Assembly (NCBI GenBank): GCA_963754235.1 | Contig: CAVWFK010000015.1 | Coordinates: 1-64,000 of the forward strand | Length of the DNA stretch: 64,000 nt | Source of the DNA: DATAYA01 sp963754235 | Lineage (GTDB): Bacteria; Pseudomonadota; Alphaproteobacteria; Acetobacterales; Acetobacteraceae | Direction of reading: 5' to 3' | Shown here: piece by piece, positions 1-8,656 of the stretch | Layout: each line of letters opens with the position of its first letter | Position numbering within the stretch: position 1 is the stretch's first letter | The notes under the pieces: generated by a model | Seen by the model: only the letters and a program-made list of their open reading frames with translations | Told to the model about the DNA's origin: nothing | The model's database searches: none | Made by a program: the position numbers and the translations under genes

Positions 1-1022
1 GCGCGCGAGCGTGCGGTGCGTGAGCGGGATGCCCGCGGCGGCGGTGGCGCCAAGGCCAGCGCTGATGCCGGGGACGATGCGGTACGGACGGACGGCGGCG
101 GCCAGCGCCAAGGCCTCCTCGCCGCCGCGGCCGAACAGCAGCGGGTCGCCGCCCTTCAGCCGCACCACGCGCCGCCCGGCCCGTGCCAGCGCGATCAGCC
201 GCGCGTTGATGCGAAGCTGCGGGCGTGCGCACGCCGCCGGCGCGCTTGCCCACCGGCTCCAGCGCACCCGCTGCCAGCGCCAGCACGTCGGGCGAGACCA
301 GCGCGTCGTGCAGCACCACGTCGGCCATCGCCAGCGCGTGCGCCGCGTGCAGGGTCAGCAGGCCCGGATCGCCCGGCCCGGCGCCGACGAGCCAGACCGA
401 ACCGGGCTGCGAATTCCGGCGCGGCCAGGCGGGTGGCGGCGGTGGCCAGATCGGGACCGCTCACGCGAGCCATCCCGCGCGGTCGATCGCCGCGTCGGTC
501 AGCGCCGCCAGTTCCGGCAGGCGGCGGCCCTCGCCCCGCCACTGCGCCCGCCGCGTGCCGATCTGCTCAACCCGCGCCGCCCATTCCGGGCCGAAGCTCG
601 CGGCGAGCCGGCCGCGGATGCGCGCCGCCAGCCCCGGGCTGCGGCCGCCAGTAGAGACGGCGAGCAGCAGCGACCCGCGCCGCACCTCGGCCATGCTGTG
701 AAAGTCGCAAAAATCCTGGCCGGTCCTCGACATTGACCAGCACGCCGGCGGCTCGCGCCGCGGCGGCAAGCGCCCCCGCCGCCGCCTCGGGCAGGTCGGC
801 GATCCACAGCACGCGCAGCCGCCGCAGCGCGTCCGCATCCGGCAAGCCGCGCCGCAGCGCCGACCCGGCCGCCTGAGACCAGCGCCGCCTCGGGCGCGTC
901 GCTATAGAGCGCGGGATCGGCGCCGGCTTCGCGGAGCAGATTTCAGGCGGCGCAGCGCGGGCACGCCACACCCGGCGATGGCGAGCGGGCAGGGCGGCGG
1001 GGTCGAGGGCGATCGGGATCAT
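1..1022 (-). pseudogene. cysG: siroheme synthase CysG, multiply frameshifted, runs off left edge
   Basis: Reading leftward from an ATG at 1022, the peptide begins MIPIALDPAALP and continues through pieces typical of the precorrin-2 dehydrogenase/ferrochelatase half (for example DFHSMAEVRRGSLLLAVST near 560-720). It then passes into the uroporphyrinogen-III methyltransferase half (VGAGPGDPGLLTLHAA near 350-405, then KGGDPLLFGRGGEEAL near 110-150, ending near IVPGIS close to the edge). The family makes siroheme from uroporphyrinogen III for sulfite and nitrite reductases. The pieces lie in all three minus frames, so at least six single-base indels are needed to join them. This is either a decayed gene or a poorly polished stretch of assembly. 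The 3' end lies outside the window. Confidence 0.75.
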
Positions 1023-1162
1023 GGCGTGCTCCGGCCGTCCAGAGAGAAGCATTTTCTCTGTGCGCCGCAATAGGGGCCACCTCATAAAGATTTTTTTTCT
1101 GGATTGTGCCGAACTGCTGAGGCGATAAAATGTGCGCCAAACCCAGATATCGGGAGCACGCC

Positions 1163-1626
1163 ATGCCACCCCGCCCCGCCCTCGACGAGATCGACCGCCG
1201 CCTGCTCCGCCTGCTCGCCCGCGACGCCACCCTTCCGCTCGCGGCACTCGCGGCCGAGGTCGGGCTGACGCAGACGCCGTGCTGGAAGCGCATCCGCCGG
1301 CTGGAGCAGGCGGGCTGATCACCGGCCGCGTCGCGGTGCTCGATGCCGACCGCGTCGGCCTGCCGGTCTCGGTGTTTGTCTCGCTGGAGACGGCGGATCA
1401 TTCGGCCGCCTGGCTCGCCCGCTTCGCCGCGATCGTGGCCGAGATGCCGGAGATCGTGCAGGCGTGGCGGATGAGCGGCGACGTCGATTACCTGCTGCAC
1501 GTCGTGTTGCCGGACTTGCCGGCTTACGACGCGTTTTATCAGCGGCTGATCGGCGCGGTCGCGCTGCGCAACGTCACCAGCCGGTTCGCGATGGAACGGA
1601 TGAAGTCGGCGCCGGTGCCGGTGTGA
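1163..1626 (+). pseudogene. Lrp/AsnC-family transcriptional regulator with one frameshift
   Basis: The ATG at 1163 follows a GGAG ribosome site. The first 52 residues form the AsnC-type winged helix (LDEIDRRLLRLLARDA, then TQTPCWKRIRRLEQAG), then the frame meets a TGA near 1316. The next frame continues without a gap in homology as LITGRVAVLDADRVGLPVSV and holds the ligand-binding RAM/AsnC domain, including the MSGDVDYLL motif, to a stop at 1624-1626. One missing G in the GCGGGC run near 1312-1315 explains the break. Restored, the protein is about 154 residues, normal for the family. It is divergent from cysG with a 140-base gap, so it may regulate siroheme synthesis or itself; that is inference. 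Confidence 0.75.
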
Positions 1627-1632
1627 GGGAGA

Positions 1633-2097
1633 TCAGCCGCCGAAGCGTCGGATCAGGTCCATGAAGTCGCCGCCGTGCAGCAGGAAGGCGATCAAGGCCA
1701 GCACAGCAAGTCCAAGGGAATAGACGAACGCCGCGACGACGACGCCTTGCCCGACGCCATACCACCAAGATGGCTCTGCGCCCACGCGCGGTAACGACGC
1801 CGCAAACTCGACCAGGGAGCGGGACGCGACGGCCTTGAACTGTTTGAAATGCCGATCGGTGAACCGGTCCCGATCGGCGACCTGCTGAACAGTCGGATTA
1901 GCGCCGTGGGCGGTCGCCGCCCTATTCCACTTGTCCAGCACCAGGAACCCGAGAGCGAGTGTTTCCTCGAGAATGCGATGCGAGTTCGACCCCGTGCCCG
2001 CGACGCGCTCCACGTAGTCCCGCTCGTGTCGCCATTTGGGCGGAGGGATCACCGGCGGTGTGAGCGGCGGAGTCCCCACGGCTCCGCCGGGCGTCAA
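1633..2097 (-). CDS. hypothetical protein with one C-terminal membrane segment
   Basis: A 154-residue reading frame I do not recognise. The N-terminus is proline-rich and polar, followed by a charged, probably helical middle (RFTDRHFKQFKAV). The only clear feature is a hydrophobic stretch around residues 118-142 (VVVAAFVYSLGLAVLALIAF), suggesting a tail-anchored inner-membrane protein with most of its mass in the cytoplasm. The start used is TTG at 2097; the true start could be further downstream. It ends 6 bases from the convergent AsnC gene. Protein-like composition and the membrane segment favour a real gene. Confidence 0.5.
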   Translation of the reverse strand: MTPGGAVGTPPLTPPVIPPPKWRHERDYVERVAGTGSNSHRILEETLALGFLVLDKWNRAATAHGANPTVQQVADRDRFTDRHFKQFKAVASRSLVEFAASLPRVGAEPSWWYGVGQGVVVAAFVYSLGLAVLALIAFLLHGGDFMDLIRRFGG

Positions 2098-2102
2098 GCT
2101 CG

Positions 2103-2268
2103 TCAGCCGCCCTCCTTGACCGCCTGCTCAAAGATTTCGCGCAAATGGGGTGCGGTGAGCGTCCGGTCGAGATAGTCAACCAGAAAGGATGATTTCCGAA
2201 GGGTTGGAGGATGCGGAGGCGCCGGTGGGCTCGGCCGTCTCCTCGATCGGGGCAGGTTTCCTCGCCAT
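2103..2268 (-). CDS. possible small hypothetical gene, frameshifted
   Basis: An ATG at 2268 sits about 8 bases after an AAAGGA ribosome site and opens a peptide beginning MARKPAPIEETAEPTG that stops early. The neighbouring frame continues with a more protein-like end, LVDYLDRTLTAPHLREIFEQ, terminating at 2103. Joining them needs one indel near 2180 and would give about 55 residues. It lies just upstream of, and in the same direction as, the membrane protein at 1633-2097, so the two may form a small operon. I do not recognise the family. Confidence 0.3.
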
Positions 2269-2423
2269 CTGCAGCCATCCTTTCAGGTCGATGGGCAGCA
2301 CGACAAGACAACGCGCCTTCAGATGGCGTGTCGCAAGGAAAAACGAACACGCTCTCGCCTAAAAGATGGCAAAGCCGCTGCGCCCGGTCGAAGGATTGGA
2401 ATTCGAAGGGCGTGCGGAGCATC

Positions 2424-2500
2424 TGGCGCGCCCGAAGAGATTCGAACTCCCAACCCCCAGATCCGTAGTCTGGTGCTCTATCCAATTGAGCTACGGGCGC
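2424..2500 (-). tRNA. tRNA-Arg (anticodon ACG)
   Basis: The reverse complement folds as a standard 77-base tRNA. The acceptor stem GCGCCCG pairs with CGGGCGC, the D arm is present, the anticodon loop CTACGGA has ACG flanked by a CCAGA/TCTGG stem, the T loop is TTCGAAT, and the 3' CCA is encoded. ACG reads arginine CGN codons after A34 deamination. It stands alone, upstream of and divergent from the SDR gene at 2604. Confidence 0.95.
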
Positions 2501-2603
2501 CGCCGAGGCGCGGGGTGTAACCCAAGCCGCATGGCCAGGCAACCCAGTTCGCCTTCGCCGCGCGGGCCTGACATACTCGGGGTCCAGCACCCGAGCACAC
2601 GCC

Positions 2604-3314
2604 ATGCAGCAGCATCCGGGCCGCGTCGCCATCGTCACCGCCGCCAGCTCCGGCCTGGGCGCGGCCGCCGCGCGCAGCCTCGCCGCCCACGGCTGGCGGC
2701 TCGCGCTTTTTGCCCGCTCCGCGCGCATCGAACCCCTCGCCGCCGAACTCGGCGCCACGGCGCTGCGCGGCGACATCGCCGATCCGGCCACCCTCGAACG
2801 CCTCGTCGCCCACGCGCGCGACACTTACGGCCGCATCGACGCGGCGGTGATCAGCACCGGCCATCCCGCCAAAGGCGACCTCGCCGCGCTGACCGACGCC
2901 GACTGGCACGCCGCGCTCGATCTGCTGCTGATGCCGGCGGTGCGGCTCTCCCGGCTGCTCGCCCCCATCCTCGGCGCGCAGGGCGGCGGTGCGATCGTCG
3001 CCATCTCCTCCTATGCCGCGGTCGAGCCGGATCCCATGTTCCCCCTCTCGGCCGCGTTCCGCGCGGCGCTGGCGAGCACGGTCAAGATGCTCGCCCGCCG
3101 CCACGCGCCCGAGGGCATCCGTATCAATGCCGTGCTGCCCGGCTTCTTCGACAGCTTCCCCGAAAGCGCCCCGATCGTCGCCCGCATCCCGGCCGGCCGC
3201 TACGGCCGCGTGGCCGAACTTGCCGAAACGATCGCCTTCCTGCTCTCGGACGCCGCAGGCTACATCACCGGACAGAATCTCCTGGTCGATGGCGGGCTGG
3301 TCGGCGCGATCTGA
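2604..3314 (+). CDS. short-chain dehydrogenase/reductase-like protein with atypical active site
   Basis: A 236-residue Rossmann protein. The nucleotide-binding turn is TAASSGLG (residues 11-18), the N-terminal half has DIADPATLERLV, and the C-terminal end ITGQNLLVDGG is the usual SDR signature. The active-site region has ISSYAAVEPDPMFPLSAAF, where the normal catalytic Y-x-x-x-K is not present at the usual spacing; a lysine follows later (ASTVK). Such variants occur in a subgroup annotated as 3-oxoacyl-ACP-reductase-like, so catalysis is uncertain. Start ATG at 2604; no partner gene in the same transcript is evident apart from the downstream ctaG-like gene 63 bases on. Confidence 0.8.
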   Translation: MQQHPGRVAIVTAASSGLGAAAARSLAAHGWRLALFARSARIEPLAAELGATALRGDIADPATLERLVAHARDTYGRIDAAVISTGHPAKGDLAALTDADWHAALDLLLMPAVRLSRLLAPILGAQGGGAIVAISSYAAVEPDPMFPLSAAFRAALASTVKMLARRHAPEGIRINAVLPGFFDSFPESAPIVARIPAGRYGRVAELAETIAFLLSDAAGYITGQNLLVDGGLVGAI

Positions 3315-3377
3315 GCAAAGCGCAACGACGACCGCCCGGCGCGTGACGACCGGCCGCCGACAGCGCTAGACAGGCCC

Positions 3378-4559
3378 ATGCCCACGCCGAGCCTGCCGCC
3401 GCGTGATTTCGCGCCTGCCGCCTTGACGGGGCATAACCCATGGACCGGTGTCGCGGGCTGGTTCGCCGCCGCGGTGGTGCTGCCCTGGCTGCTGATCGGA
3501 TTGGCCGGCGCGCAATTGCCGGACAGCCTGGCACTGCTCCGCCACGCGCCCTGGGAGCTTTGGCAGCTCACGCCCGCGATCAGCGTGCCGCTGCTCCTCC
3601 TCGCATCGGTCTATGTCAGCGGGCTGCGCCGCATCGAGGCGCGCACCGCGCGGCCGTCGGCGCTGCGACAGGCCTGCTTCTTCGGCGCGCTGGCAGCGAT
3701 CTTCGCCGCCCTGCAGTCGCCGATCGAGGCGCTCGCCGATCACTCACTGTCGATCCACATGGTCGAGCACATGCTGCTGCGCACCGTGGGGCCGGCGCTG
3801 CTGATGCTGGCGCAGCCTCAGGCAGTGCTGCTGCGTGGCCTGCCCGCGGTGATCCGCCGCCAGGTGGTGGCGCCGGTCGCGAGCAGCCGCGGCGTGCGGG
3901 CGATCTTCGGCGCGCTGTCGCGCCCGCTGCCGGCGACCGTGCTGTTCGTGGGCACCGTCTATCTCTGGATGCTGCCGCGCACTCAGGATCTGGCACTGCT
4001 CGATGAACCGATCCATGATCTGATGCACGCGACGCTGCTGCTCTCGGGCCTGTTCTTCTTCTGGCGCCTGTTCGACCCACGGCCGGCGCCGCGCGGTCCG
4101 GCGATCGGCACGCGGCTCTTGATGATCTGGGCCGCCGAGCTCGGCAACATCTTCATCGGCTATTTCCTGACCTACAGCAGCGTGCCGGTCTATCCCGCCT
4201 ATGCCCGGCTGGGCCTGGTCTGGGGAGTTTCGCCGCTGAGTAATCAGAATTACGGCGGCCAGACGCTGTGGGTGTGCGGCACCATGATGATCGCGCTCGC
4301 CGCCATGCTGGTGATCTTTCTCTGGGCGCGCGACGAGGCGCGCCACCGGCCGCACGCGCACGATGTCGCCCGCGCCGACCTCGATCCGGCAGCCTGGTTT
4401 GCGGAACAGCGCGCCGGCAATCGTCGGGTGGCGCTCGCCCTGATCGGCTTCGTCGCGATGGTGGTCGGGCTGATGGGCCTCTCGGTCGGGATCTATGTGG
4501 TCCATTACCGCAACGCAGAGCGCGCGGGCGCGCCCGTTTCGCTCAACCAGATCCCGTGA
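3378..4559 (+). CDS. CtaG-type cytochrome c oxidase assembly membrane protein (first copy)
   Basis: A 393-residue multi-pass inner-membrane protein of the caa3-type CtaG family, needed for assembly or metal loading of haem-copper oxidases. Family signs are the conserved SIHMVEHMLLR near residue 125, a matching histidine pair HDLMHATLL near residue 215, and the glycine/tyrosine-rich GNIFIGYFLTYSS segment. About seven to eight hydrophobic spans are visible, with a last one near the C-terminus. No oxidase subunits are adjacent; a second, shorter paralogue lies at 60803-61741 next to alternative complex III genes. It converges with the SDR gene at 4587, leaving 27 bases. Confidence 0.8.
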   Translation: MPTPSLPPRDFAPAALTGHNPWTGVAGWFAAAVVLPWLLIGLAGAQLPDSLALLRHAPWELWQLTPAISVPLLLLASVYVSGLRRIEARTARPSALRQACFFGALAAIFAALQSPIEALADHSLSIHMVEHMLLRTVGPALLMLAQPQAVLLRGLPAVIRRQVVAPVASSRGVRAIFGALSRPLPATVLFVGTVYLWMLPRTQDLALLDEPIHDLMHATLLLSGLFFFWRLFDPRPAPRGPAIGTRLLMIWAAELGNIFIGYFLTYSSVPVYPAYARLGLVWGVSPLSNQNYGGQTLWVCGTMMIALAAMLVIFLWARDEARHRPHAHDVARADLDPAAWFAEQRAGNRRVALALIGFVAMVVGLMGLSVGIYVVHYRNAERAGAPVSLNQIP

Positions 4560-4586
4560 CCGGCGGTGCGGCCGTACGCGCGGCGA

Positions 4587-5331
4587 TCAGAGTGCGATGC
4601 TGCCGATGCTGCTGCCGCCGCAGACGAACAGCGTCTGCCCGGTGATGAAGCCGCTGTCGGGATCGGCAAGGAAGCGCACCGCGCGCGCGACGTCCTGCGG
4701 CGTGCCGAGCCGGCGCACCGGGATCGACGGCCGCCAGCCGCTCGATCCGCGCATCGCCCGGTGGCAGCACCTCGTGGAAGATGTCGGTGCCGCCGATCGG
4801 GCCGGGGGCGACGCAATTGGCGGTGATGCCGTCGGGCCCCAGTTCCAGCGCCCAGGTGCGCGCCATGCCGATCATGCCCGCTTTGGTGGCGGAATAGCTG
4901 GTGCGGGTGGCGAGCCCGAGGACCGCGCGGGAGGCAATCAGCACGATCCGCCCGAAACGCGCGGCGCGCATCGAGCCCAGACACGCCTGCACCAGCGCCA
5001 GCGCGGCACCGAGATGCAACGAGACCAGCGCATCGAAATCCGCGCGCGTCACGTCGGGCAGCAGCGCCGGGCGCATCGCGCCGGCATTGTGGATGATCGT
5101 GGTCGGCCGATAGGTCTGCGCCGCCCACGCCGCGGCACCGCGGGTCGCTGCCGCATCGGCAAGATCGACGATCCGGGCGTGAAGGTTCGGATGCGCGAAG
5201 CCCGGCGATTTGCGGTCGAGCGATACGATCGTGACGCCGTCCGCGAGCAGCGTCTCGCAGATCGCGCGCCCGATGCCGGCGCTGCCGCCGGTGACGATCG
5301 CGGCCCGCTCGGTCAGGGCGTAGCCGGTCAT
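4587..5331 (-). CDS. SDR-family dehydrogenase, last gene of the auxin-type operon; one frameshift
   Basis: An SDR oxidoreductase of about 247 residues. It has the cofactor motif VTGGSAGIGRA (residues 13-23), the NAG motif (IIHNAGAM) and the catalytic S-Y-K set in IASRAVLG and TSYSATKAG. After RIERLAA the frame is lost. The next frame resumes at SIPVRRLGTPQDVARAVRF and ends GQTLFVCGGSS before a TGA at 4587, so one extra base lies near 4728-4734. The start ATG at 5331 overlaps the stop of the DUF35 gene (ATGA), showing it is the last member of the minus-strand operon. In this context it would oxidise a hydroxylated indole intermediate such as a dioxindole-type alcohol; that role is inferred. 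Confidence 0.8.
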
Positions 5332-5705
5332 GGCGCGGCCGTCGCGTGCAGCACCGCGCGTCCCTGACGGTCGAGCTGTGCTGCGAGATGCACCCGCATT
5401 CCCGGCACGCACCCCGCGTCCAGGAACGCGACCGCGACCGGCCCCGCGGCCAGCCGCGCCAGCCCCACGCGCAGCGGCAGCGCCTCGGCGAACGCCGGAT
5501 CGTGGCTGTGATGCAGCACGCTCGCCGCCAGCAGATCGGCCTCGACCGCTTCGCTCTCGCGCCATTCCAACGCGTCGCTGAGGCAGACCGCGCACAATTC
5601 ACGCGGCGGATACTGCACGCGCCCGCAGGCGACGCAGCGTTGCAGTGCCACGATCCCGCGCGCCGCCGCCGCATCCATCGGCCGCATCGCCGCCGCGCGC
5701 GTCAT
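5328..5705 (-). CDS. DUF35 / OB-fold zinc-ribbon protein, thiolase partner
   Basis: A 125-residue protein starting at ATG 5705, which overlaps the thiolase stop (ATGA). It has the N-terminal rubredoxin-like zinc ribbon of the family (CVACGRVQYPPRELCAVC, four cysteines at about residues 24-41) and an OB-fold C-terminal half. Such proteins bind SCP-x-type thiolases or CoA ligases and deliver acyl-CoA substrates. Its stop overlaps the start of the SDR gene. The paired thiolase and DUF35 imply a thiolytic or retro-aldol carbon-carbon cleavage of a CoA intermediate. Confidence 0.8.
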   Translation of the reverse strand: MTRAAAMRPMDAAAARGIVALQRCVACGRVQYPPRELCAVCLSDALEWRESEAVEADLLAASVLHHSHDPAFAEALPLRVGLARLAAGPVAVAFLDAGCVPGMRVHLAAQLDRQGRAVLHATAAP

Positions 5706-6856
5706 GCGCCCAGCACCACGGCGGCGGTGCACAGGCCGCGATCGTAGTTGATCATGCCGAAGCCGCTGGCAAGCGCGTGGCGGGCGCCCGCGACCTGCCG
5801 TGCGCCGGCGGCTCCCGTCATCTGGCGCAGCGCCTCTACCACCCCGAGGAAGCCGCCCGCCGCCCCGGCCTGTCCGCAGGAAAGCTGACCGCCGCCGGTA
5901 TTGTGCGGGAAGCTGCCGCCGAACGTAAAATCGTGCCGGCGGATGAAGTCCGGCCCGTCATCGGTGTTACAAAAGCCCAAATCCTGGAACTGCATCATCA
6001 TGATCACCGGGTAATCGTCATAGGTCTGCACGCAATCGATCTCCGACGGCCCGATGCCAGCGGCATCCCACAGCGCATCGCGATCCATCGCCCAGCCGGC
6101 GCGCCACTGCACCGGATCGTCGGGAAAGGCGTTGTGCCGCTCGATGCTGGCGAGGATTCTCGCGCTGCGCAAGCCGAGCGCGTCGGCCCGTCGGCGGCGC
6201 ATCACCAGGAAACCTTCGGCTCCCGCGCACGGCATCACGCAGTCATAGAGGCGCAGCGGCAGCGCAATCGGCCGGGCATCGAGGTACTCCGCCATCGACA
6301 GCGGTGTGCGCAGCAGCGCCGCCGGATTAGCGGCGGCGTTCTGCCGCTGCGCGAGGCAGAGTTTTCCAAAGTCCTCGCGCGTGGCCCCGGTGCGACGCAT
6401 GGCGTGCTCGGTCAGCAGCGCAAAACTCTGGTTCGGGCCGCCCGCGCCATAGGGCCACACGCAGTCGCGCGAGAAGCCGCTGAACCCGGCAACCAGGTCG
6501 CGAAAACTGCCCTCGTGGGCGGTGTCTCCGGCAATGCAGGCCACGATCTCGGCGTCGCCGCACTGCACGGCGCGCGCCGCCCGCCGCAACGCCATCACGC
6601 CCGACGCGCCACCGGTCGGAAAAAAGTCCAGCACCCGCGGCGAAAGCCCGACATATTGCGTGAACGGTGCGGGCCCATCCGGCGGCAAAGTGAAGCTCGC
6701 CATCGCCAGCCCGTCGATCGCGTGCTTCGGCACATCGCTCGCGCGCAGCAGCGCCGCCAGCGCCGAACCCAGCCACCAGTTCGCGCCATGCTCCGACCGG
6801 CGCACATACGGCACCGTCACCGGCGCGCAGGCCACCACGTCGTCATAGCTGCTCAC
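5702..6856 (-). CDS. thiolase-fold protein (SCP-x-type acetyl-CoA acetyltransferase-like)
   Basis: A thiolase-superfamily protein of about 384 residues. Visible features are FPTGGASGVMALRRAARAV in the N-terminal core, IVACIAGDTAHEGS, and the C-terminal FPHNTGGGQLSCGQAGAAGG, the HNxxGG-like loop with a cysteine typical of SCP-x/lipid-transfer thiolases. The start is taken as GTG at 6856 because it overlaps the TGA of the dioxygenase beta subunit (GTGA), the pattern used throughout this operon; an upstream in-frame ATG would overlap that gene further. With the DUF35 partner directly downstream it probably cleaves a CoA-bound intermediate of indole or arylacetate breakdown. Confidence 0.8.
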   Translation of the reverse strand: MSSYDDVVACAPVTVPYVRRSEHGANWWLGSALAALLRASDVPKHAIDGLAMASFTLPPDGPAPFTQYVGLSPRVLDFFPTGGASGVMALRRAARAVQCGDAEIVACIAGDTAHEGSFRDLVAGFSGFSRDCVWPYGAGGPNQSFALLTEHAMRRTGATREDFGKLCLAQRQNAAANPAALLRTPLSMAEYLDARPIALPLRLYDCVMPCAGAEGFLVMRRRRADALGLRSARILASIERHNAFPDDPVQWRAGWAMDRDALWDAAGIGPSEIDCVQTYDDYPVIMMMQFQDLGFCNTDDGPDFIRRHDFTFGGSFPHNTGGGQLSCGQAGAAGGFLGVVEALRQMTGAAGARQVAGARHALASGFGMINYDRGLCTAAVVLGA

Positions 6857-7320
6857 GGGAACAACTGGATCGACGGCAAGGCCGCGTCGCAATTCAGCAG
6901 ATTGACACGCTTGAGCCGGATGCGCGGCCCTTCGCCGGTTGGCACGACATGGTGGAATGCCGTGCCAACGTACATCTGCTGCGCATCGCCCCGGCTTTCG
7001 GTGTAGTGGAACGGCGTGCGCATCACGAGCACGCCGTCCTGCTCGCCCTCCAACTCCGGCAGGCCGAGCAGATGGTGGCAGCGGCTGGGCGGATGCTGCG
7101 CGTGCGCGTGCGGGTCGTGCAGGCGCTCGATGCGGATGCGCAGCAGCAGCCGGTCCTCATAGGCGAGCGAGGCGTGATCGATGCCGTCGGGCTGATCGGG
7201 GGTCAGCGGCACCCAGTAGATGCCGTCCTCGGCGAATAGCGCATACCACTCCTCCCAGCGTGCCTCGTCGATCAGCCGCGCCTCGTGACGCACGAACTGC
7301 GCGAGTTCGGCCTCGGTCAC
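6853..7320 (-). CDS. aromatic-ring-hydroxylating dioxygenase, beta subunit
   Basis: A 155-residue protein of the small-subunit family of Rieske dioxygenases (NTF2-like fold). Family signs are the start LAQFVRHEARLIDEARWEEW, LFAEDGIYWVP, and the C-terminal RIRLKRVNLLNCD. The beta subunit is structural, supporting the alpha subunit hexamer. It directly follows the alpha subunit gene with an ATGA overlap at 7317-7320 and is followed by the thiolase with a GTGA overlap. Confidence 0.88.
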   Translation of the reverse strand: MTEAELAQFVRHEARLIDEARWEEWYALFAEDGIYWVPLTPDQPDGIDHASLAYEDRLLLRIRIERLHDPHAHAQHPPSRCHHLLGLPELEGEQDGVLVMRTPFHYTESRGDAQQMYVGTAFHHVVPTGEGPRIRLKRVNLLNCDAALPSIQLFP

Positions 7321-8642
7321 GCATCCTCCAGGGTCATGAAGCGCGCCCAGGCGCGAAACTGGTTGCGCATCGAGAGTTCGCTGGTGCCGTTCACGGTCAG
7401 GTCGGCGGCGTCGGTTTCCTCGGGGGTGAAGTCGCGATGCAGGCTGACCCAGTCGTTGCCGCCTGCGGCCAGGCCCTCCTGGATCGCGCGGTAGCAGTGC
7501 AGATCGTCATGGCCGACGACCGACATCGGCGAGTTGATCAGGCGGCTGTACATCACGGTCCGCTGCAACAACGAATCGGGCGCGCCCTTCAGCCGGAACG
7601 TCCAGCTCTCGATCAGCGTACGATCGACCGCGATCGGGCGCGCCACCCGGATCGCCTGGATCGCCCCCTTGATGGTCAGCGTCGGGTAATAGACGGTATT
7701 GTGGCGCACCGTGCCCAGAATATCCTTCGCGCGCGCCTCCCCATACGCCGCCGCCATCGCCGCCTCGTATTCCGGCAGCTTGGAATAGGCGGAATGGATG
7801 CTGAAATGCACGCCCGACCAGCCGTGCCCGTTCGCGATCGCGCGCACCCCCATCTGATCGAAGAACGCGTAGCCCGATGCGAACGGCACCAACTGCTCAA
7901 CCGCCATCGGCTTCGGCGCGTCGGCCGGCTGATCCGCCCATAGGCGCTTGGCGATGCCCGCCGCCGCCTCATGCGCGATCATCGGGTGCATCGTGTCGTT
8001 CAAATTCTCGACGAACATCTTCCAGTTGCAATCGTGCATGTAGCGCAGCACGCCGCCTGCCACTTCCAGCTCGCCCACCGGCGAGCGGTCGGCCAGGTAG
8101 TCGATCGAGGACAGCGAATCGCCGAAATACTCCTCGAAATCCGGCCCGTCCGCCAGACGCACGAAGACGAAGCCGCGATAGCTGCGCATCGCAGCAGCCG
8201 GCGCCAACCCGCGTGCGTTCTCGCACTCGGCAAAATGGGTCTGCGCGTAGGCACCCTTGAGCGGGATCGCCAGCAGCGAGCCGTCGGTGCGATAGGTCCA
8301 GGCGTGATACGGGCAGCGGAAGAACTTTCCGACATTGCCGTGGATGTCGCTGACCAGCCTGGTCCCTTTGTGCGCGCAGCGGTTGCGTACTACATGCACG
8401 GTGCCGTCCGTGTGTCGCACCATCAGCACCGGCTCGCGGCCGATATCGGTGGCGAAGTAGTCGCCCGGCTTCGGCACCTGGCTCTCGTGTCCGACATACA
8501 CCCAGGTTTTCGTGAACAGCTCGTCCATCTCGATCTCGAACAGTTCGGGGTCGAGATAGACGTCGCGATGCACGCGATCCGGCTGCACCAGGGCGCGGAT
8601 CGCCTCGCGATCGCCGCGGTAGCGCCTGCGGTTGATATGCAT
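7317..8642 (-). CDS. Rieske aromatic-ring-hydroxylating dioxygenase, alpha subunit
   Basis: A 441-residue catalytic subunit. The Rieske [2Fe-2S] site is CAHKGTRLV followed by FRCPYHAWTY (C-x-H and C-x2-H). The mononuclear iron site is NDTMHPMIAHEA, giving the H-x4-H pair with a preceding acidic residue, and a further iron ligand is expected in the C-terminal half. The start is ATG 8642 (MHINRRRY), 15 bases after the reductase gene; longer upstream readings overlap the reductase and are not credible. It hydroxylates an aromatic ring using electrons from the neighbouring reductase. In the proposed auxin pathway it would attack the indole ring of indole-3-acetate. Confidence 0.9.
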   Translation of the reverse strand: MHINRRRYRGDREAIRALVQPDRVHRDVYLDPELFEIEMDELFTKTWVYVGHESQVPKPGDYFATDIGREPVLMVRHTDGTVHVVRNRCAHKGTRLVSDIHGNVGKFFRCPYHAWTYRTDGSLLAIPLKGAYAQTHFAECENARGLAPAAAMRSYRGFVFVRLADGPDFEEYFGDSLSSIDYLADRSPVGELEVAGGVLRYMHDCNWKMFVENLNDTMHPMIAHEAAAGIAKRLWADQPADAPKPMAVEQLVPFASGYAFFDQMGVRAIANGHGWSGVHFSIHSAYSKLPEYEAAMAAAYGEARAKDILGTVRHNTVYYPTLTIKGAIQAIRVARPIAVDRTLIESWTFRLKGAPDSLLQRTVMYSRLINSPMSVVGHDDLHCYRAIQEGLAAGGNDWVSLHRDFTPEETDAADLTVNGTSELSMRNQFRAWARFMTLEDA

Positions 8643-8656
8643 GGACCGCCTCCGCC

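Noticed and set aside
1922..2824. 300-codon minus-strand frame spanning tRNA-Arg
   Set aside because: It crosses the tRNA and the SDR promoter and has no protein-like segment.
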